A stretch of 12,816 bases of DNA, taken from NCBI GenBank assembly GCA_003157715.1, contig PMKK01000181.1:5684-18499 (forward strand). The letters are read 5' to 3'. This DNA comes from Actinomycetota bacterium (lineage in GTDB: Bacteria; Actinomycetota; Thermoleophilia; UBA2241). The notes beneath the pieces were generated by a model that worked only from the letters and a program-made list of their open reading frames with translations, did no database searches and was not told the origin of the DNA. Position numbers and translations under genes: made by a program. Each line of letters begins with the position of its first letter. Within the stretch, counting starts at the first letter, position 1. Below are positions 6,062 to 11,927 of this stretch, in pieces.

Positions 6062-6952
6062 TCAGGGCACGATGACGCGCAGAGCGCCGGGCGCGATGCG
6101 GCAGTCGATCGGCAGCTTGCCGGCGGGCTCGCCGTCGGTCTGCACCAGGACTTCTCCGGTCTCGCCGGGGGCGACCGTCAGGCGCGCCGCTTCGGTGCGA
6201 AAATAGCGCACCTTCGAGTGCTGCATCGGCGCACTGACCAGCGCCGCCAGCCAGTAGCCGGCGAACTCGAAGAACGACTTGTCGGTGAGCACGCAGACGT
6301 CGAGCAGGCCGTCGCGCATGTCGGCCAGCGGGGTCACGCCGAAGTTGCCGCCGTAGTTGGCGGCGTTGCCAAGCACGACATAGTAGCCGTCGATGCATTC
6401 CTCCTCGGTCTCCACGCGGATCAGGGGCGAGTCGACGGTCAGGTACTTGGCGAGTCCCTGGATGGCGAAGGCCGCCTCTTTGAGCGCCTTCTTGAAGGTC
6501 GGGTTGAGCGACGACACGACCGCCGCGTCGAGGCCGCAGCCGGCCATCAGGGTGAAGTAGCGCTCGCCCGCCAGCCCCAGATCGACCGCGATGACGTGGC
6601 CCTGGGCCGCCAGGCGACAGGCGTCGGGCGGGTCGAGCGGGATGCCGAGCTCGAGGGCCAGGACGTTGACGGTGCCGGTGGGAATGACCGCGAGCGGCAC
6701 GTCGCTGCCCGCGATGCCGTTGACGACCTCGTTGACCGTGCCGTCGCCACCCATGGCGCAGACCACATCGATGCCGTCCTCGACGGCCCGCGCGGCCAGC
6801 TCGGTGGCGTGCCCGGCGTGCTCGGTCGGGTGTTCCTCGACGGCGAAGCCCAGCACGCCGAGCGACTCGACGATCAGCGGCACGTCACGCCGGTAGCGTC
6901 CGCCGCCGGAGGTCGGGTTGTAGATCGCCGCCAGGCGGCGGCCTGGCCTCAT
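6062..6952 (-). CDS. Diacylglycerol kinase-family lipid kinase (YegS/DagK-like)
   Basis: A 296-aa ATP-dependent lipid kinase of the DAGK catalytic family, which phosphorylates diacylglycerol, sphingosine-like or other lipid alcohols at the membrane. Seen: NPTSGGG at 12-18, the nucleotide loop GGDGTVNEVVNG at 68-79, VIPTGTVNVLALELGIPL, AGCGLDAAVV in the second domain, and near the C-terminus QTDGEPAG carrying the conserved Asp-Gly-Glu. No membrane segment is apparent, as is usual for this family. The ATG at 6952 follows GAGGTGGCC, a good ribosome site; a GTG two codons upstream (6958) is the alternative. A possible 42-aa ORF ends at 6960 just upstream. Specific substrate unknown. Confidence 0.92.
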   Translation of the reverse strand: MRPGRRLAAIYNPTSGGGRYRRDVPLIVESLGVLGFAVEEHPTEHAGHATELAARAVEDGIDVVCAMGGDGTVNEVVNGIAGSDVPLAVIPTGTVNVLALELGIPLDPPDACRLAAQGHVIAVDLGLAGERYFTLMAGCGLDAAVVSSLNPTFKKALKEAAFAIQGLAKYLTVDSPLIRVETEEECIDGYYVVLGNAANYGGNFGVTPLADMRDGLLDVCVLTDKSFFEFAGYWLAALVSAPMQHSKVRYFRTEAARLTVAPGETGEVLVQTDGEPAGKLPIDCRIAPGALRVIVP

Positions 6953-6959
6953 GGCCACC

Positions 6960-7088
6960 TCAACGCCCCCAGCGCTCCGGGGTGCCGGCGCCCCGCGTGC
7001 GGACGAGCGTTCCCCGCGAGATCGCGCTCGAGAACGCCTCGGCCGCCGCAGCGCGGCGGCTACCCTGCCGGTCGGTCAGCATCGTCAT
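6960..7088 (-). CDS. Possible 42-aa leader ORF upstream of the lipid kinase
   Basis: An ATG at 7088 lies exactly 7 bases after a TAGTAT box, the spacing expected for a leaderless mRNA. The ORF runs 42 codons to a TGA at 6960-6962, inside the ribosome site of the lipid kinase gene. The product (MTMLTDRQGSRRAAAAEAF at the start) is Arg/Ala-rich with no recognised domain. Inside it the RNA can fold into a 7-bp stem (7042-7048 with 7054-7060, loop of 5). It may be a real small protein, a translational coupling device, or chance in a 5' leader. Confidence 0.35.
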   Translation of the reverse strand: MTMLTDRQGSRRAAAAEAFSSAISRGTLVRTRGAGTPERWGR

Positions 7089-7095
7089 GACACCG

Positions 7096-7101
7096 ATACT
7101 A
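7096..7101 (-). promoter_or_regulatory. Candidate -10 box (TAGTAT) for the leader ORF and lipid kinase gene
   Basis: TAGTATCGGTGTC precedes the ATG at 7088. The same TAGTATCGG string forms the -10 region of the plus-strand promoter at 4576-4584, also right before a start codon. No convincing -35 hexamer is seen 16-18 bases upstream, so the call rests on the -10 match and spacing. Confidence 0.45.
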
Positions 7102-7318
7102 CGCAAGCCGAGGCGCCAAAGGAACATCACGGGCGTCGCGCGGCGCGTTTCGGCGCGCAAGTCCCTGGCCCGGCGAACGGGCAGTGGACCGCAAACGAGC
7201 AGTGAGTGCGACAGAGCGCGAGCCGCCTTCTCGGCCGGGCCTGTCGTCAACGCAGACAACGCCGAACGACGGCGCCTGCTGGCTGGCGAACGTACAGTCG
7301 GCCTTTCGGGCGACCCGG
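7102..7318. other. Intergenic region between divergent lipid kinase and 82-aa genes
   Basis: About 290 bases separate the minus-strand promoter near 7101 from the plus-strand start at 7388. Open frames cross this stretch on both strands, but they are Arg/Ala/Gly-rich, lack ribosome sites and show no recognisable protein pattern. I see no tRNA and no clear promoter for the plus-strand gene. Structured RNA begins at 7319. Confidence 0.5.
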
Positions 7319-7370
7319 CGGGGCAGGACTCCCCGGCGGCAAAGCGAAACCCTAGGCTGCCGCCCAGCCT
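7319..7370 (+). promoter_or_regulatory. Structured leader with mutually exclusive hairpins before the 82-aa gene
   Basis: Three stems can form: CGGGG/CCCCG (7319-7323 with 7331-7335), GGCGGCA/TGCCGCC (7335-7341 with 7358-7364, 16-base loop) and AGGCTG/CAGCCT (7354-7359 with 7365-7370, 5-base loop). The second and third share bases 7358-7359 and overlap in their loops, so they cannot form together. The third ends three bases before the GAGGAGGA ribosome site at 7373-7380. This is the layout of a translational switch or attenuator, although no known riboswitch consensus fits as a whole. Confidence 0.45.
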
Positions 7371-7387
7371 TCGAGGAGGAAATCAAG

Positions 7388-7636
7388 ATGGCCGACCAAC
7401 AAGCGAGCACCGAGGCGAAGACGATCGTCGTGCCCAGGGCGCTCGAGGAGTTCTTCGCCCACCGGCTCGAGACGCGCTACTCGCAACGCGGCGATGTGCA
7501 GGTGGTCGTCGACCGCCGCCAGGCCGAGCGCCGCCGAGACTCGGGACCGCAGCCGGAGCACGACCGCCGCGTGGTCGACCGTCGGGTGCTGGCCGGCTGG
7601 TGGTCGCTGCCGGACCTGCCGTTCGAGACTTCCTGA
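7388..7636 (+). CDS. Small Arg-rich protein of unknown function (82 aa)
   Basis: No family is recognised. The N-terminal part predicts a helix (PRALEEFFAHRLETRYSQ, residues 16-33). A strand (DVQVVVDRR) follows, then two similar Arg-rich blocks, VVVDRRQAERRRD at 39-51 and DRRVVDRRVLAG at 59-70, separated by a Pro/Gln/Glu stretch, and a tail with WWSLPDLPF. Short DRR/ERRR-repeat proteins are widespread in bacteria without an assigned role. A nucleic-acid or membrane-phosphate contact is conceivable from the charge only. The ATG at 7388 has an excellent GAGGAGGA site 7 bases upstream and follows a structured leader. The frame is well separated from its neighbours, so a real gene is likely. Confidence 0.75.
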   Translation: MADQQASTEAKTIVVPRALEEFFAHRLETRYSQRGDVQVVVDRRQAERRRDSGPQPEHDRRVVDRRVLAGWWSLPDLPFETS

Positions 7637-7644
7637 CGACGCGC

Positions 7645-7687
7645 GCCGCCGCGGCCGACTAGGCGTGCGACGAAGTCGATCGGCGGC
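7645..7687. terminator. Inverted repeat between convergent 82-aa and response-regulator genes
   Basis: GCCGCCG at 7645-7651 pairs with CGGCGGC at 7681-7687, and an inner CGAC/GTCG (7656-7659 with 7675-7678) can extend the fold. It fills the 52-base gap between the two convergent stop codons. There is no T-run. It may act as a bidirectional terminator. Confidence 0.35.
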
Positions 7688-7688
7688 A

Positions 7689-8276
7689 CTAGATCCAGCC
7701 CTGCTCGCGGCTCACGATGACCGCCTGGGCACGATCGACGACCTCAAGCTTGTGGTAGACGTTATGCAGGTGGTTGCGGATGGTGCTCTGTGAGACCTGC
7801 AGGGCGTGCGCCACCTGCTTGTAGGTCTTGCCGCTGGCCAGCAGCTTGACGACCTCGCGCTCGCGCTCGGTCAGCGGGCTCGGCACGTCGCCTTTGGGCA
7901 ACTCGTCCTCGTGCAGATGGACCTTGATCCGGGCCAGCAGCTCCTTGATGTGGAAAGGCTTGACGATATAGTCGACGGCTCCCTGCTCGAAGCCGTGCAG
8001 GCGGCTGTCGATATCGCTCGCGGCAGTCAAGAAGATGATGGGGCAGACCAGCGCCGCCGGCTTTTCGCGCAGCCGGGCGCAGACCTTGAAACCGTCTTCG
8101 TCGGGCAGGCCGATGTCGAGCAGGACGAGATCGGGCAGCGACAGGGCGCCGTCGCGCACGGCCGAGCGACCGTCCGCGGACGTCGTCACCTCGTAGCCGA
8201 CCGCCGTGAGGGCCTGGTCGACCAACCGCAATACATCGGGGTTATCGTCGACGACGAGTATCCGCTTGGCCCCCAT
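7689..8276 (-). CDS. REC-LuxR (NarL-type) response regulator, orphan
   Basis: A 195-aa two-domain transcription regulator. The receiver domain (about 1-120) has the acidic pair D10-D11, phosphoacceptor D54 in LLDIGLP, T84 and K106 in VKPF, so all phosphorylation residues are present. The C-terminal LuxR-type helix-turn-helix (about 132-190) contains SPLTEREREVVKLLASGKT and SQSTIRNHLHNVYHKL. The ATG at 8276 is placed just before the first receiver strand (KRILVVDDN) with GAGG upstream. An in-frame ATG at 8312 would add 12 residues without a clear ribosome site. No histidine kinase lies within the window, so the input is unknown. Its targets could include the nearby kor operon or the 82-aa gene, but nothing in the sequence proves this. 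Confidence 0.92.
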   Translation of the reverse strand: MGAKRILVVDDNPDVLRLVDQALTAVGYEVTTSADGRSAVRDGALSLPDLVLLDIGLPDEDGFKVCARLREKPAALVCPIIFLTAASDIDSRLHGFEQGAVDYIVKPFHIKELLARIKVHLHEDELPKGDVPSPLTEREREVVKLLASGKTYKQVAHALQVSQSTIRNHLHNVYHKLEVVDRAQAVIVSREQGWI

Positions 8277-8478
8277 CAGAGGGCCTCGGGAGCCGTCGCA
8301 CGGCCGTGACATTCTCGCTGCTGGAGGAACACGCCTGGCCTCGCTTCGCTACCGCATCGACCCGCACTGGCTGCGGCCGATGACTTCGTGAGTATCGGCA
8401 AATCCGCCGCAAACCTTAGACGAAGGGCCGGGCCCGGGTCGGCGGGCGAGCGGCGTGCGGGCGGGCGGCGGCACGCGC

Positions 8479-8510
8479 CGGCGACAGGCTACTGCAGCAG
8501 GCTGTCGCCG
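8479..8510 (-). terminator. Hairpin over the end of the 59-aa gene, end of the kor operon
   Basis: CGGCGACAG at 8479-8487 and CTGTCGCCG at 8502-8510 form a perfect 9-bp stem around a 14-base loop. The stop codon of the 59-aa gene (8489-8491) lies in that loop. It is the last structure of the minus-strand kor operon. There is no T-run downstream. Confidence 0.5.
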
Positions 8511-8668
8511 TAGGTGAACAGCAGCCAGACGGTGAGCGCCACGATGCCCGCGGCGATGCCTATGTCGATGAACTGCCGGCGGCGGACCGCGTCGATCAGC
8601 AGCTCCGCGAAAAAGAAGGCCGCGACCGCCAGTCCGACGATCCCGGCCACGAGGATGGCGAGGTTCAT
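8489..8668 (-). CDS. 59-aa two-helix membrane protein, last gene of the kor operon
   Basis: A short gene whose ATG at 8668 overlaps the korC stop as ATGA, ending in TAG at 8489-8491. The product has a hydrophobic helix at about residues 3-24 (starting MNLAILVAGIVGLAVAAFFF), a short charged loop (DAVRRRQF) and a second helix at about 38-53 (IAAGIVALTVWLLF). No family is recognised. Hydropathy this regular, together with coupling to korC, makes a real gene likely. Candidate roles are membrane tethering of the oxidoreductase or a minor electron-transfer or transport component; both are guesses from position. Confidence 0.72.
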   Translation of the reverse strand: MNLAILVAGIVGLAVAAFFFAELLIDAVRRRQFIDIGIAAGIVALTVWLLFTYGDSLLQ

Positions 8669-9354
8669 GCCGGGCCGGACGCGCCCATCCCGCCCGCAGC
8701 GGCACGGCGGTGGCGCGGCGCGGCCGCGGAGCGCTCCGCTTCGGCGGCGCAGTCGTGGCCCAGCTTCAGCGCCCTGATGTTGAGCTCGACGATCTTGGCC
8801 GGTAGACGGCGGCGCACGGCATCGTGAAGCGCGTCCGCGCGGACCACCCCGGTGAGCTGCTGAAGCGCGCCGAGCATGACGATGTTGGCGGCGATCGCCT
8901 TGCCCAGCTCGGTCTCGGCCAGATGAGTGAACGGCAGGCCCACCAGGCGCAGCCCTTCGAGCGGCTGCGCCGTGATGGGCGGCTGCGCCGTGGCGAGCGG
9001 CTGCGCCGAGACGGGCGGCTGCGCCGAAACGAGCCGCTCGTCGTACACGACGAGACCACCGGGCACGGTGAGGGGAGCGTACGCGTCGAAGGCTTCCTGG
9101 GAGAGACAGACCGTGATCGCGGGTGCGGTCACCTCGGGAAAGTCGATCTCGTCGTCGGCGATGATCACCTCGGCCTTCGAGGCGCCGCCGCGGGCTTCGG
9201 GCCCGTAGCTCTGCGTGCCGATCACCTCGCGACCGCTCGCCACGGCGGCGTCGGCCAGCAGGGTGGCCGCCAGAATGATGCCCTGGCCGCCCGACCCCGA
9301 GAGGCGGATCTCGTGACGAATCGCCGCCCGGTCACCGACAACAGACTCAGCCAC
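8665..9354 (-). CDS. korC: 2-oxoglutarate (2-oxoacid):ferredoxin oxidoreductase, gamma subunit
   Basis: A 229-aa gamma subunit, containing the loop GSGGQG at residues 20-25 followed by IILAATLLADAA, then QSYGPEARGGASKAEVIIAD, the signature of the KOR gamma family. It works with KorA, KorB and KorD to oxidise 2-oxoglutarate to succinyl-CoA, or the reverse, with ferredoxin. The GTG at 9354 overlaps the end of korB (stop 9347-9349) and lies shortly before the first strand; a longer frame to 9420 is considered out-of-frame overlap with korB. Residues about 108-131 are an unusual insertion of four Ala-Gln-Pro hexapeptide repeats encoded by an 18-bp minisatellite. After the family domain there is an Ala/Arg-rich tail. 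The stop overlaps the 59-aa membrane gene. Confidence 0.92.
   Translation of the reverse strand: MAESVVGDRAAIRHEIRLSGSGGQGIILAATLLADAAVASGREVIGTQSYGPEARGGASKAEVIIADDEIDFPEVTAPAITVCLSQEAFDAYAPLTVPGGLVVYDERLVSAQPPVSAQPLATAQPPITAQPLEGLRLVGLPFTHLAETELGKAIAANIVMLGALQQLTGVVRADALHDAVRRRLPAKIVELNIRALKLGHDCAAEAERSAAAPRHRRAAAGGMGASGPA
8961..9032. repeat. 18-bp tandem repeat, four copies, inside korC
   Basis: Units start at 8961, 8979, 8997 and 9015. All share GCGGCTGCGCCG and differ in the last 6 bases. The period keeps the reading frame and encodes the repeating Ser/Thr-Ala-Gln-Pro pattern of KorC. It sits between the strand VVYDE and the segment LEGLRLVGLPF, probably a surface loop. Confidence 0.92.
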
Positions 9355-10237
9355 GGGAGCCTTCCCCGGCGCGCCGCACGACGTCGGCGTAGGCCGCCGT
9401 GTATTCGATGCGCTCGGCATGGTGCAGGACGCCGACCGGATAGCGGTCGCGCAGACGCGGCCCGTCGCGATCGAACTCGGCGACCGGCACGGCCCGGGCT
9501 TTCTGGACCTTGAGCATCTCGGCCGCGTCGGCGACGCCGTTCTGGCGCCCGTAGTAGGTGGGGCAGGCGACCATCGCCTCGATGAACGAGAAGCCCTTGT
9601 GAGCTATGCCGCCGGCGATGAGCTGGGACAGCCGCTGATAGTTGTACGAGGTGCCGCGGGCGACGTAGGTCGCACCCGCGGCGCGCGCCAGCTCGCAGAT
9701 ATCGAAGGCCTGCTCGACGTTGCCGTAAGCGCTCGTCGTGGAGAAGTCGCCTTCGAAAGTCGTCGGGCTCATCTGACCACCGGTCATGCCGTAGATCGAG
9801 TTGTTGAAGACGATGGCGGTGACGTCGATGTTGCGCCGCGCGGCGTGGATCAGGTGATTGCCGCCGATGGCCACGCAGTCGCCGTCGCCCATCACCACGA
9901 TGACGTTGAGGCCGGGGTCGGCGGCCTTGGCCCCGGTGGCGAGGGTGAGGGCGCGGCCGTGGGCGGTGTGCACCGTCGACCAGTTGATGTAGGCGGTGAT
10001 GCGACCGGCGCAGCCGATGCCGGCGATGAGGCAAGTGCGCTCGAGGTCGAGGTCGAGCGCCAGGACGGCGTCGATCAGCGCGCGGGTCACGATGCCGTTG
10101 GAGCAGCCCGGACACCAGAGCGTCTTGGGCGTGCGCAGGTGGCTCGTGATCTCAGCCGTTCTGTGCGGCGTGACGCGCGGCAGACTCGTGTCGTGCGGCG
10201 CCCTTTCGAGCAGTTCCTCGTCGACCAGGGCGGTCAT
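9347..10237 (-). CDS. korB: 2-oxoglutarate (2-oxoacid):ferredoxin oxidoreductase, beta subunit
   Basis: The thiamine-diphosphate subunit, 296 aa. Seen: C42-P-G-C45, C76 in GIGCAGRI and C225 in ACPTYYG, which match the ligands of the subunit's 4Fe-4S cluster; the ThDP/Mg motif GDGDCVAIGGNH at 117-128 ending in FNN at 144-146; and IYGMTGGQMSPTT, typical of KorB. The ATG at 10237 overlaps the korA stop as ATGA and is preceded by GAGGAG. The reading frame is open far upstream, to 11518, but that part is the antiphase shadow of korA. Second catalytic gene in korD-A-B-C. Substrate assignment to 2-oxoglutarate rests on family resemblance; other 2-oxoacids remain possible. Confidence 0.94.
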   Translation of the reverse strand: MTALVDEELLERAPHDTSLPRVTPHRTAEITSHLRTPKTLWCPGCSNGIVTRALIDAVLALDLDLERTCLIAGIGCAGRITAYINWSTVHTAHGRALTLATGAKAADPGLNVIVVMGDGDCVAIGGNHLIHAARRNIDVTAIVFNNSIYGMTGGQMSPTTFEGDFSTTSAYGNVEQAFDICELARAAGATYVARGTSYNYQRLSQLIAGGIAHKGFSFIEAMVACPTYYGRQNGVADAAEMLKVQKARAVPVAEFDRDGPRLRDRYPVGVLHHAERIEYTAAYADVVRRAGEGSRG

Positions 10238-11403
10238 GCCATCTCCTCGAAGTGGTGATAGTGGAACTCGTGGCGGATCAGCGCGGCGATCTCCTCGGGA
10301 CGGATGAGCTTGCCGTCGACGCGGCCGTGGTCGACCACCTTGGCCCTCCCGGCGACGGCCGCCTGGACCTCCCAGGCGATCTGTCTCAGGTTCATCTCGG
10401 GCACGATGATGGTGCGCACCTGGTCGCCCATCTGTTCGACGGCCTCGGTGGGAAACGGCCACAGCGTGATGGGCCGCACAAGGCCGACCTTGACGCCCTG
10501 GCGACGCGCCCACTTCATGGCCGCCTTCGCGGAGCGCGCCACCGAACCGTACGCCAGGATGGCGACTTCGGCGTCTTCCATCTCGAGCTCCTCGACCCGG
10601 CAGATGGCGTCGTGGTGGTGATAGATCTTCTCGCGCAGGTAGCGCCCGAGACCGTCGGCGACCGCGGGCGTGCCGGTCGCCGGCACGCCGCCGCGGCGGC
10701 GGTCGTAGACCAGCCCGGTCACGTGCACCGCGTAGCGCGAACCGAGCGCCGGACGCGGCATGATGTTGTCGACGGTCGACATGACCTCGTCGTAGTCTTC
10801 GGGCGCCACGTCGGGCTCGCCGCGGGCGGCGACGCGCAGCTCCTCGGGGAGCGGCAGCGCGACGGCTTCGCGCATGTGTCCGATGGTGGCGTCGGACAGC
10901 ACGATGACCGGGGTGCGGTATGCCTCGGAGAGGTTGAAAGCTTCGACCGTGAGCGTGAAACACTCCGCCACCGAGCTCGGCACGAGCGCGATGATGGAGT
11001 GTTCGCCGTGGGTGCCCCAGCGCGCCTGCATGACGTCGCCCTGCGAGGGCTCGGTGGGCAGTCCGGTCGAGGGACCACCGCGCATGACGTCGACGATGAC
11101 GCACGGCACCTGGGCCATCGAGGCGTAGCCGATACTCTCCTGCATGAGCGAGAAGCCGGGGCCGGAGGTGGCCGTGAGGGCCTTGGCTCCGGCCAGCGAG
11201 GCGCCGATGACCGCGCCGATCGAGGCGATCTCGTCCTCCATCTGGACGAAGTGGCCGCCCACTTGGGGCAGCCGGCGCGAAAGCACCTCGGCGATCTCGG
11301 TCGAGGGGGTGATCGGGTAGCCGGCGAAGAACCGCGCGCCGGCCGCGATGGCGCCTTCGGCGACCGCTTCGTTGCCTGCGACCAAACGACGTGGCTGGGG
11401 CAT
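10234..11403 (-). CDS. korA: 2-oxoglutarate (2-oxoacid):ferredoxin oxidoreductase, alpha subunit
   Basis: A 389-aa alpha subunit. Seen: the entry pattern VAGNEAVAEGAIAAGARFF, GYPITPSTE at 28-36, QMEDEIASIGAVIGASLAGAK and SGPGFSLMQESIGYA, then the substrate-side segment RGGPSTGLPTEPSQGD and RWGTHGEH, which are characteristic of KorA rather than pyruvate enzymes. A C-terminal transketolase-like domain follows (VAILAYGSVARSAKAA, VRPITLWPFP). The ATG at 11403 overlaps the korD stop as TGATG, with GGGAAGG upstream. The frame stays open another 26 codons (to 11481) but would overlap the ferredoxin cysteines of korD. Length is normal for a KorA lacking a fused gamma domain. Confidence 0.95.
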   Translation of the reverse strand: MPQPRRLVAGNEAVAEGAIAAGARFFAGYPITPSTEIAEVLSRRLPQVGGHFVQMEDEIASIGAVIGASLAGAKALTATSGPGFSLMQESIGYASMAQVPCVIVDVMRGGPSTGLPTEPSQGDVMQARWGTHGEHSIIALVPSSVAECFTLTVEAFNLSEAYRTPVIVLSDATIGHMREAVALPLPEELRVAARGEPDVAPEDYDEVMSTVDNIMPRPALGSRYAVHVTGLVYDRRRGGVPATGTPAVADGLGRYLREKIYHHHDAICRVEELEMEDAEVAILAYGSVARSAKAAMKWARRQGVKVGLVRPITLWPFPTEAVEQMGDQVRTIIVPEMNLRQIAWEVQAAVAGRAKVVDHGRVDGKLIRPEEIAALIRHEFHYHHFEEMA

Positions 11404-11642
11404 CAGGCCTTCCCGGTGGAGCGCACGACGTCGATGGCGAAGTCGGGGCAGTGACGCTCGCAGAACGCGCAAGCAGTGCAATCGTCGAGACGGGCGACGA
11501 CCGGCCGGCCAAGCTCATCGCGATCGAAGACGTCTCGGGGACAAAACTCGATACAGATGCCGCAGGCCTTGCAGAGGTCGAAATCGACGACGACCGCCTC
11601 GGGGGCGCGACTCTCTGCCTTTTTCGTTGAGGTGTCTTTCAT
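11403..11642 (-). CDS. korD: 2-oxoacid:ferredoxin oxidoreductase, delta subunit (2x[4Fe-4S] ferredoxin)
   Basis: A 79-aa bacterial-type ferredoxin subunit with two full cluster motifs: C24-x2-C27-x2-C30-x3-C34-P and C55-x2-C58-x2-C61-x3-C65-P. It would carry electrons from the KorB cluster to external ferredoxin. The ATG at 11642 gives a short Lys-rich N-terminus (MKDTSTKK); an in-frame ATG at 11672 would add 10 mostly basic residues. Neither has a strong ribosome site, and the frame is open much further upstream through repeat DNA, which is not believed to be coding. First gene of the kor operon; the stop overlaps korA. Confidence 0.93.
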   Translation of the reverse strand: MKDTSTKKAESRAPEAVVVDFDLCKACGICIEFCPRDVFDRDELGRPVVARLDDCTACAFCERHCPDFAIDVVRSTGKA

Positions 11643-11831
11643 CGATACTCGCCGGCAGCCGGGCCGCCGCATGGCCGCGGACCCGATACTGCCTGTCTGC
11701 ATTCTAGGCGTCCTGCCTGCCGAGCGCCAGTGCCGATGCACCGGCGAACGGCATCGTGGCGTCGCCGGCGCCCGGGGCGGCGGAAAGCCCGCGAACAATG
11801 GCGCACGCAGGCAGATCTCGGCCCGCGGCTC
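11643..11831 (-). other. Upstream region of the kor operon with weak promoter candidates
   Basis: No gene is supported here. Minus-strand candidates for a -10 box are TAGAAT (11701-11706) and CAGTAT within CAGTATCGGGTC (11686-11691). The latter resembles the TAGTATCGGGTC at 4576-4587, but no clear -35 box accompanies either. A further GAGTATCG abuts the korD ATG at 11642. Transcription of the kor operon probably starts here or reads through from the Fe-S oxidoreductase gene. Confidence 0.35.
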
Positions 11832-11927
11832 GGGTCGTGAGCTGTCTGCTCGGGTCGTGAGCTGCCTGATGGGTCGTGAGCTGCCTGATGGGTCGTGAGC
11901 TGCCTGATGGGTCGTAAGCTGCCTGGT
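11832..11927. repeat. 19-bp tandem repeat, five copies, between the Fe-S oxidoreductase gene and korD
   Basis: The unit GGGTCGTGAGCTGCCTGAT starts at 11832 (20 bases, diverged), 11852, 11871, 11890 and 11909 (ends GGT). Copies 2 to 4 are identical. The period is not a multiple of 3, and the last copy touches the stop codon of the upstream gene (11927-11929), so the array is non-coding in origin. There are no spacers, so it is not CRISPR. It may be an operator array, a read-through modulator or a neutral minisatellite. Confidence 0.95.

Noticed and set aside
6218..7090. 290-codon plus-strand open frame opposite the lipid kinase gene
   Set aside because: Antisense shadow with Asp/His/Arg-rich composition. 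The minus strand has the GGDGTVNE and NPTSGGG kinase motifs.
7335..7364. c-di-GMP-I (GEMM) riboswitch
   Set aside because: Only short tokens such as GGCAAAG and CTGCCG match. The required three-way helical arrangement and tetraloop/receptor are not found.
8277..8478. Possible promoter or gene between the 59-aa gene and the response regulator
   Set aside because: An AGTATCGG string occurs at about 8391-8398 on the plus strand but leads to no plus-strand gene, and no convincing -35/-10 pair was found for the regulator on the minus strand.
10252..11454. 400-codon plus-strand open frame antisense to korA
   Set aside because: Composition is Asp/His/Arg/Gly-rich with no family pattern, and it mirrors korA, whose motifs are unmistakable.
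10238..11518. Upstream extension of the korB frame, giving a 723-aa protein
   Set aside because: The extension is low-complexity and overlaps korA entirely. The family start, a ribosome site and the ATGA overlap put the korB start at 10237.
11832..11927. CRISPR array
   Set aside because: Units are 19 bp and directly adjacent with no spacers, and no cas genes are present.
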